A stretch of 64,000 nucleotides of DNA from contig JAZBRS010000029.1 of the NCBI GenBank assembly GCA_037176725.1, positions 40,744,001-40,808,000 of the forward strand, given 5' to 3'. The first letter of the stretch is position 1. Every line of letters starts with the position of its first letter. The notes under the pieces are model-generated. The model had not been told where the DNA came from and made no database searches. It saw nothing but the letters and a program-made list of their open reading frames with translations. This stretch comes from Posidonia oceanica (taxonomy: Eukaryota > Streptophyta > Magnoliopsida > Alismatales > Posidoniaceae). Positions 59,356-64,000 of this stretch are shown in pieces. A program made the position numbers and the translations under genes.

Positions 59356-60570
59356 TCAAGGGTAGCACCTTTTGAGGTGCAGCGCATTCCAGGGATATTC
59401 AAGCCTAGTGCCATCCTCTTTGGCCAAACAATAGGCATTGCCCGGATATGTCTCGACCACCAAGTACGGTCCTTTCCAATTTGGTCTCAATTTCCCATGC
59501 TTGCGAGGAAGGATTTCTTTAAGCACCCATTCACCAATATTGAATTTACATTCAATTACTTTCTTTTTATAAGCTCTTGCGAGTCGTTCTTGGTAGAGGC
59601 GTGCATGCTCAACTGCCTGCAACCGCTTTTCATCTAGTAAATCTAACTGTAAACTTAATAATTGTCTCTTATCCTCGGCATTTATTTCATCATCAAGTTG
59701 TATTCTGGATGAAGGGACCATGATTTCAAATGGGACTACTGTCTCCGTACCATAAGTAAGTGCAAACGAGGTTTGACCTGTAGGTGTTCTTATGGAGGTT
59801 CAGTAGGCCCATAAGGTATCAATTAGTTTATCTGTCCAATCAGGTCCCTTGGCACCTCCTACCGTTTTCTTTAGGATTCGGATTAACGTTCTATTAGTAG
59901 CTTCAGCTTGCCCATTACCTTAGGGGTAATATGGTGACGAATGATGCAACTCGATCTTGAACTTCTTGCAAAGCTTTTTGAAGTCCTGGGATACGAAGAT
60001 TGCACCATTATCTGCTATTAATCTCTTTGGAATCCCAAATCTTGAGAGAATGTTCTTCCACACGAACTTGCACAGGCTTGAAGCTTTGATCTCAATGAAC
60101 GATTCTGCTTTGGCCCATTTGGTGAAACACTCAGTGGCAGCAAGTATGAACTTGTTTTGCTTTTCGGTGTCGAAGGGTCCTACGACATCGAATGTCCACA
60201 TGGAGAAGGGCCATACTGCTTGAGTTGGGTTTAACTCTGATGCTGGTGCGTGTATTCTGTCTGCATCGATCTAGCATTGCCTGCACCTTCTCACCTTGTC
60301 TGCACAATCTGCCTCCATTGTGGGCCAGTAATAGCCCCTCTGCAGTATCATTTTAGCCATGAACTGAGAATTGATGTGTCCTCCACATATCCCTTCGTGC
60401 ATTTCTCTAAGGATGACTTCGACCTCCTCGTAGGTGATGCAACGAAGCTCTATTCTGCCGAAGGATCTCTTGAAAAGGACTCTGGCTCTCATGAAATATC
60501 TTGTGGCCATTCTTCTGACTGCCTCGTTATCTTGTGAAGTTGCATATTCAGGGAAGGTCCCGTCTTGAAT
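59356..60570 (-). pseudogene. Tat-C integrase
   Basis: Zinc-binding region near 60,430-60,275 (HEGICGGHINSQ, RRCRQC), catalytic core near 60,200-59,900 (WTFDVVGPFDTEKQ, LIADNGAIFVSQ, then GNGQAEATNRTL after a stop), and C-terminal domain to the natural TGA at 59,356 (WVLKEILPRKHGKLRPNW, HLKRCYP). In-frame stops at 60271-60273 (TAG), 59920-59922 (TAA) and 59800-59802 (TGA) break it; the frame is otherwise kept. Needed for insertion of element cDNA into the genome. Confidence 0.88.
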
Positions 60571-60576
60571 GTAGTT

Positions 60577-61743
60577 CTAGATGTCAAAGAACCACAGGTT
60601 TCCATCATCTTCCATGTTGTAGCAAACTACAAACTTGGTTGCCTTTGATTCCCCAATTCTTTGTTTAAGCTCCACCGCCCATGATTCAGTTGAGTCAATG
60701 ACGGATGTCCTATGCTGTTGTACCATAATCGTTTGCTCTTGGGTATTGATGGGGAACTCAATTGAAGAAGCCAATGAAGCAAAAGCATCTGCCAAAAGGT
60801 TATGACTTCGGAGGGTATGGACATACACCACTTGCTGGAACCTGGCTAACAGTATACGGGCAATGCCCTTATATGTTTCTAGCCTGAGGTTGAGGGTTCT
60901 GTACTTGTTCAGAATTTGCCTTAGAACCAACTGGGAGTCTCCAATGAGCTTTAGCCGCTTTGCCTCTAGCTCCAGAACTAGGCGTAATCCAAGGATCAAG
61001 GCCTTGTATTCTGCAATGTTGTTGGTATTTGCGGTGAAGTTCAGTTGCACAGCTCGTGAGATGAGGACTCCTTCCGAGGTGAGAAGTGCCACTTCTATGC
61101 CTGCAGGCCTATTGAGTGCTCCATCAAAGTAGAGGGTCCATTGTTGACTGGGAGGCTCTACATCTTGTATTTCCACTATTTCCTCATCTGGGAAGTCTGT
61201 TTGGACTGGTTGATAGTCCTCTATTGGTAAACCTACCAAATGATCCACTATGCCTTGCCCCTTGACTGCTTTCTGAGGTACATATTGGAGATCAAACTCA
61301 GTGAGGAAGAGTTGCCATCTTGCTAGCCTTCCAGAGAGGGCGGGCTTTTCGAACATATATTTGATTGGATCCATTTTGGCAATGTAGCAGACTTTATGAG
61401 CTAAGAAATAGTGCCTCAACTTCTGGGATGCCCATACGAAGGCTAAGCAATGTTTTTCTATGGATGTGTACTTTTCCTCGTACTTTAGGAAAGTTCTACT
61501 CAGATAGTAGATAGCCTTCTCTTTCTTTCCGTCTTCATCATGCTGGGCTAGCGCTACTCCTAAGGAGGATGAGGTGATCGCCACATATAGCAACAAAGGC
61601 TTTCCTGGTACAGGTGCTGATAGGACCGGAGGGCTCATGAGGTATGACTTGAGCTCATCAAAGGCTTGCTGCCAACTTTTATCCCAAACAAACTCCTTTC
61701 CTCCCTTCAATAGCTTGTAGAAAGGCATACATCGATCGACGTG
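60577..61743 (-). pseudogene. Tat-C degenerate Ty3 RNase H and second (archaeal-like) RNase H
   Basis: The first RNase H begins near 61,620 (KPLLLYVAITSSSLGVALAQ). The catalytic Asp of the usual DAS motif is not seen, as in the degenerate connection domain of Tat elements. The second begins near 61,140 (WTLYFDGALNRPAGIEVALL) and keeps Asp, Glu (NNIAEYKALILGL) and Asp (LIGDSQLVL), so it is the likely active one. The pair is diagnostic of Tat. Ends at TAG 60577-60579. A TAG at 61744-61746 separates it from RT. Confidence 0.88.
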
Positions 61744-62960
61744 CTACGAGATGAATGTCTTGATGAACTGTAAGCGGCCGATGAGTCCTCTGAGCTCCTT
61801 GATGTTCCGTGGAGGAGGCATTTGTGCTATTGCTCTAGCCTTCTGCAGGTCTACTTCAATTTCTCTTTTGCCAATGATAAAGCCCAGCAATTTCCCAGCA
61901 GTTACTCCAAACACACACTTCTTCGGGTTCATCTTTAACTGATATTGCCTTGCTCTACTTAGTACCCTTCTTAGTGCTTTGAAGTGTCCTTCCCTTGTCT
62001 TTGATTTGACCAAGATATCATCAACAAACACCTCCATGCAGTCGTGCATCATGTCGTGGAAGATTGCCATCATTGCTCTTTGATATGTTGCACCGGCATT
62101 CTTGAGACCGAACGGCATGACCACATAACAGTATGTTCCCCATGGTGTGATGAATGATGTTTTCTCTTGGTCCTCCTCTGCTAGCTTGATTTGATTGTAG
62201 CTAGAGAAGCCATCCATGAATGATAACATCTCGAATCCTGCTGTATTGTCAACTAGCAAGTCGATGTGTGGCAAAGGGAAGTCATCTTTAGGACAAGCGG
62301 CATTGAGGTTGCAATAGTCAATGCAAACCCTAACTTTCCCATCCTTCTTGGCTACTAGCATTATGTTGGAGACCCAGTCAGGATATACGACTACTCTGAT
62401 GAATTTTGCTTTATGAAGCTTGTCGATCTCCTCTTTGACTATGAGTGCTAGCTCTGGCCTCAATCGCCTCAATTTCTGCTTGACTGGTTTAGCTCCAAAG
62501 TTTAGTGGAAGCAGGTGTTCCATTAGGGCTGATTGCAGACCGAGCATGTCCTTGTATTTGATGGCCAACACATCCACAAATTCCTTCAAATTTTGCACCA
62601 TCTCTGCTTGCTCTTGTGGGCTTAAACTGGCACTTATGAGTATTGACTTCGGCTCTTCTGTGGTCCCCAAGTTGACTTCTATGGTCTCTTCCTCGGCTGC
62701 CTTAGTTTGCTCATCATATTTATCCATTAGGTGTTTGAGCAAGTCTGAGTCAGTTTCTTGGTCCTCCTCATCATCGTTACAGCTGACTAGCTCATATGCC
62801 TCAATTCCTGCATACTTCCCAGATCGATCAAACTCTTCTACTAGGAAAACTATGTTAGCAGTAGCTAGCTCCTGAGGCATTGCCTCTGTGTATTGACACA
62901 TGCGCACAGTTTTTGAAGCAGTGGTCGAAGTTGACCGCGAGCTGCTACAACCAACATGGT
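61744..62960 (-). pseudogene. Tat-C reverse transcriptase
   Basis: Upstream acidic segment near 62,700 (NDDEEDQETDSDLL), then RT from about 62,430: AKKDGKVRVCIDYCNLN, DDFPLPHIDLLVDNTAG, SFMDGFSSYNQIKLAEEDQE, VMPFGLKNAGATYQRAMM and the catalytic FVDDILVKSK near 62,010. The box is intact, unlike in the Tekay element. The frame is open for all of RT and ends at TAG 61744-61746. Confidence 0.9.
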
Positions 62961-62970
62961 GATCCTCTCC

Positions 62971-63048
62971 CTTATTGAAAACAGAAAATAAATTGCGACT
63001 ATTTCTAGGAAATGAAAACAATGCAAAATTAAACAGAGTTTTATTTAC
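62971..63048 (-). other. Possible intron between G-patch and RT of Tat-C
   Basis: On the minus strand GTAAATAA at 63048 could be a donor and CAATAAG ending at 62971 an acceptor (78 bases); a shorter 44-base version ends at CCTAG (63005). Ogre elements are reported to carry an intron between protease and RT. Tat-A (GTGAATAA) and Tat-B (GTAAATAA) keep a similar donor-like word. Splicing is not shown. Confidence 0.3.
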
Positions 63049-63244
63049 AGAATCCACGGGGATGCCCCTAGAGTTACCTCCATCAGTAGAGGTTGGTGCC
63101 TTTCTAGGCGGGCTCATCATTGTTGACGTTCCCACCATCTTGGAAAAGCTCATGATTTGCTCCTGGGTCAGGATCAATTTCGAGCTCGTGGGGCCACAGA
63201 TCTTCAGAGAGGTTCACCGTGAGGCGGTGAGCCTTATCTACCAG

Positions 63245-64000
63245 TCATTGTGACCTGCGTAGATTTTGCTCTGTCAGTTGCTCCAAAGAAGAAAAGAGGT
63301 TCAGAGCTAGAGGAAGAGAGGACTTGGAAGCGGCGGTGCCGGAATGAGAGGGAAAAGGAGGGGGTGGCTTGTCCGAAGGTTCGGGAGTCGGTGTGCCTAA
63401 CATTGGTGGTGATGATGATCCCTCGGCAGGCGGAGGGACTTCTGTTGCAGTCTGACCTTCTGGAGGCTCTGCTGGCAACTCTGTTGTAGTCTGACCTTCT
63501 GGAGGCTCTGCTGGCAACTCAAATGGTGGAATCCTTGTTGCAATCTGACCTTCTGGAGGCTCTGTTGGCAACTCGGTTGCAGTCTGACCTTCTGGAGGCT
63601 CTGCTGGCAACTCTAGTGTTTGGAATAAGCCGGAAATGTATTCGTTGGCTGTATCCTCTTCACTTGGGAGGGTAGATTTGGTTGGTTTCACCAATATGAT
63701 ATTTCCCAATGGGGATGTATTCAGATTGAAAATCCCTATGCTAGTGAAATACTTTCGTAAACTCCACTGTAACGGCTGGTCGTCGGGGAACTGGTCGAAA
63801 CCAAGTCCTCCTTTCCCTTCTCTGTCATAAGCCTGGACAGGCTCCTTTCTTCCTTTTCTTTCTAGGCCTAAGCCCTGGCCTTCCTTATAGCCAATCTTTC
63901 TCATGATCTCCCAACCTACGCTCATGGAGGCTCTTCTCGACTTTGGAAATACTTTTCTTTTGTGAACCAGCTTGGGTTTGGCCCATTTGTCCCTTAGCTC
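63245..64000 (-). pseudogene. Tat-C G-patch segment and Pro-rich repeats, partial
   Basis: The frame is open from the window edge. MRKIGYKEGQGLGLERKGRK is a G-patch, an RNA-binding glycine motif known downstream of the protease in Tat/Ogre elements and betaretroviruses. LQWSLRKYFTSIG follows, then four copies of a repeat based on ELPAEPPEGQTAT (63,430-63,612). TGA at 63245-63247 ends it; the same frame continues (LTVNLSEDLWPHELEIDPD) to a TAG near 63,108. Protease and gag must lie beyond 64,000. Confidence 0.75.
63430..63612 (-). repeat. Coding minisatellite in Tat-C
   Basis: Four imperfect copies built on CTTCTGGAGGCTCTGCTGGC on the plus strand, 36-60 bases apart, giving the ELPAEPPEGQ protein repeats. 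Confidence 0.85.

Larger units (their letters stand above)
45600..64000 (-). mobile_element. Tat-C: giant Tat/Ogre-like element with antisense PMD genes, 5' end outside window
   Basis: Minus-strand order from the right edge: G-patch segment, spacer, RT, degenerate Ty3 RNase H, second RNase H, integrase, T-rich tract, tandem repeats, about 7 kb holding three genes on the opposite strand, three tandem arrays, polypurine tract, 3' LTR. The second RNase H is the mark of the Tat lineage. At least 18 kb is present without gag, protease or 5' LTR. Antisense extra ORFs downstream of pol are known in Tat; three multi-exon ones in one element is the unusual point. Pol has six stops, so this copy is not autonomous. 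Confidence 0.8.

Overview
The window is a repeat-dense stretch of a flowering-plant nuclear genome; the clade cannot be fixed from the sequence. Evidence is nested LTR retrotransposons of plant lineages (Ty3/gypsy Tat and Tekay, Ty1/copia SIRE), a LINE remnant, two hAT-like MITEs, and one recognisable host gene: plastid ribosomal protein L31 (25,259-25,822, minus strand, two exons).

Layout. 1-7,190: minus-strand Tat element (Tat-A) that keeps a gag pseudogene and a 5' LTR but has lost nearly all of pol; it sits inside a plus-strand Tekay chromovirus (7,191-14,131), which in turn abuts a SIRE element (14,132-16,760). 16.8-28.3 kb: intergenic DNA with two solo LTRs that have recognisable target-site duplications (18,554-19,980 and 20,520-21,700), a direct duplication, two MITEs, RPL31 and a LINE 3' end. 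28.3-34.6 kb: a second pol-less Tat element (Tat-B) inside a Tat LTR fragment (Tat-F), itself inside a Tekay-type LTR ending at 37,204. 38.2-45.6 kb: an inverted Tekay-type LTR interrupted by the 3' LTR and tandem-repeat-rich interior of another Tat element (Tat-D).

45.6-64.0 kb is the most interesting part: a very large Tat element (Tat-C), minus strand, running off the window. Its pol (G-patch, RT, degenerate RNase H, second RNase H, integrase) is followed by an unusually long 3' region of about 11 kb. That region holds three intron-containing genes on the opposite strand, all related to the plant mobile domain (PMD) family, flanked by tandem repeats, then a polypurine tract and the 3' LTR. 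Each gene has a TATA-like box and an upstream cluster of an 18-bp dyad motif (consensus near GYGKCYAAYGTTAWAYGC). The motif also occurs in the element's LTR and beside a fourth promoter-like block that has no gene. The third PMD gene has no stop codon; the other two and pol are broken mostly by changes that C-to-T transitions would explain.

What is known: Tat elements can carry extra ORFs, some with a domain otherwise linked to DNA transposons, and PMD proteins such as MAIN and MAIL1 act in transposon silencing in Arabidopsis. What is inferred here: Tat-C carries a three-gene antisense PMD module with its own promoters and a shared cis-motif, which may be a self-recognition or anti-silencing system. 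All coordinates of LTR inner ends marked approximate are judged by similarity between copies, because few elements have both LTRs in the window.
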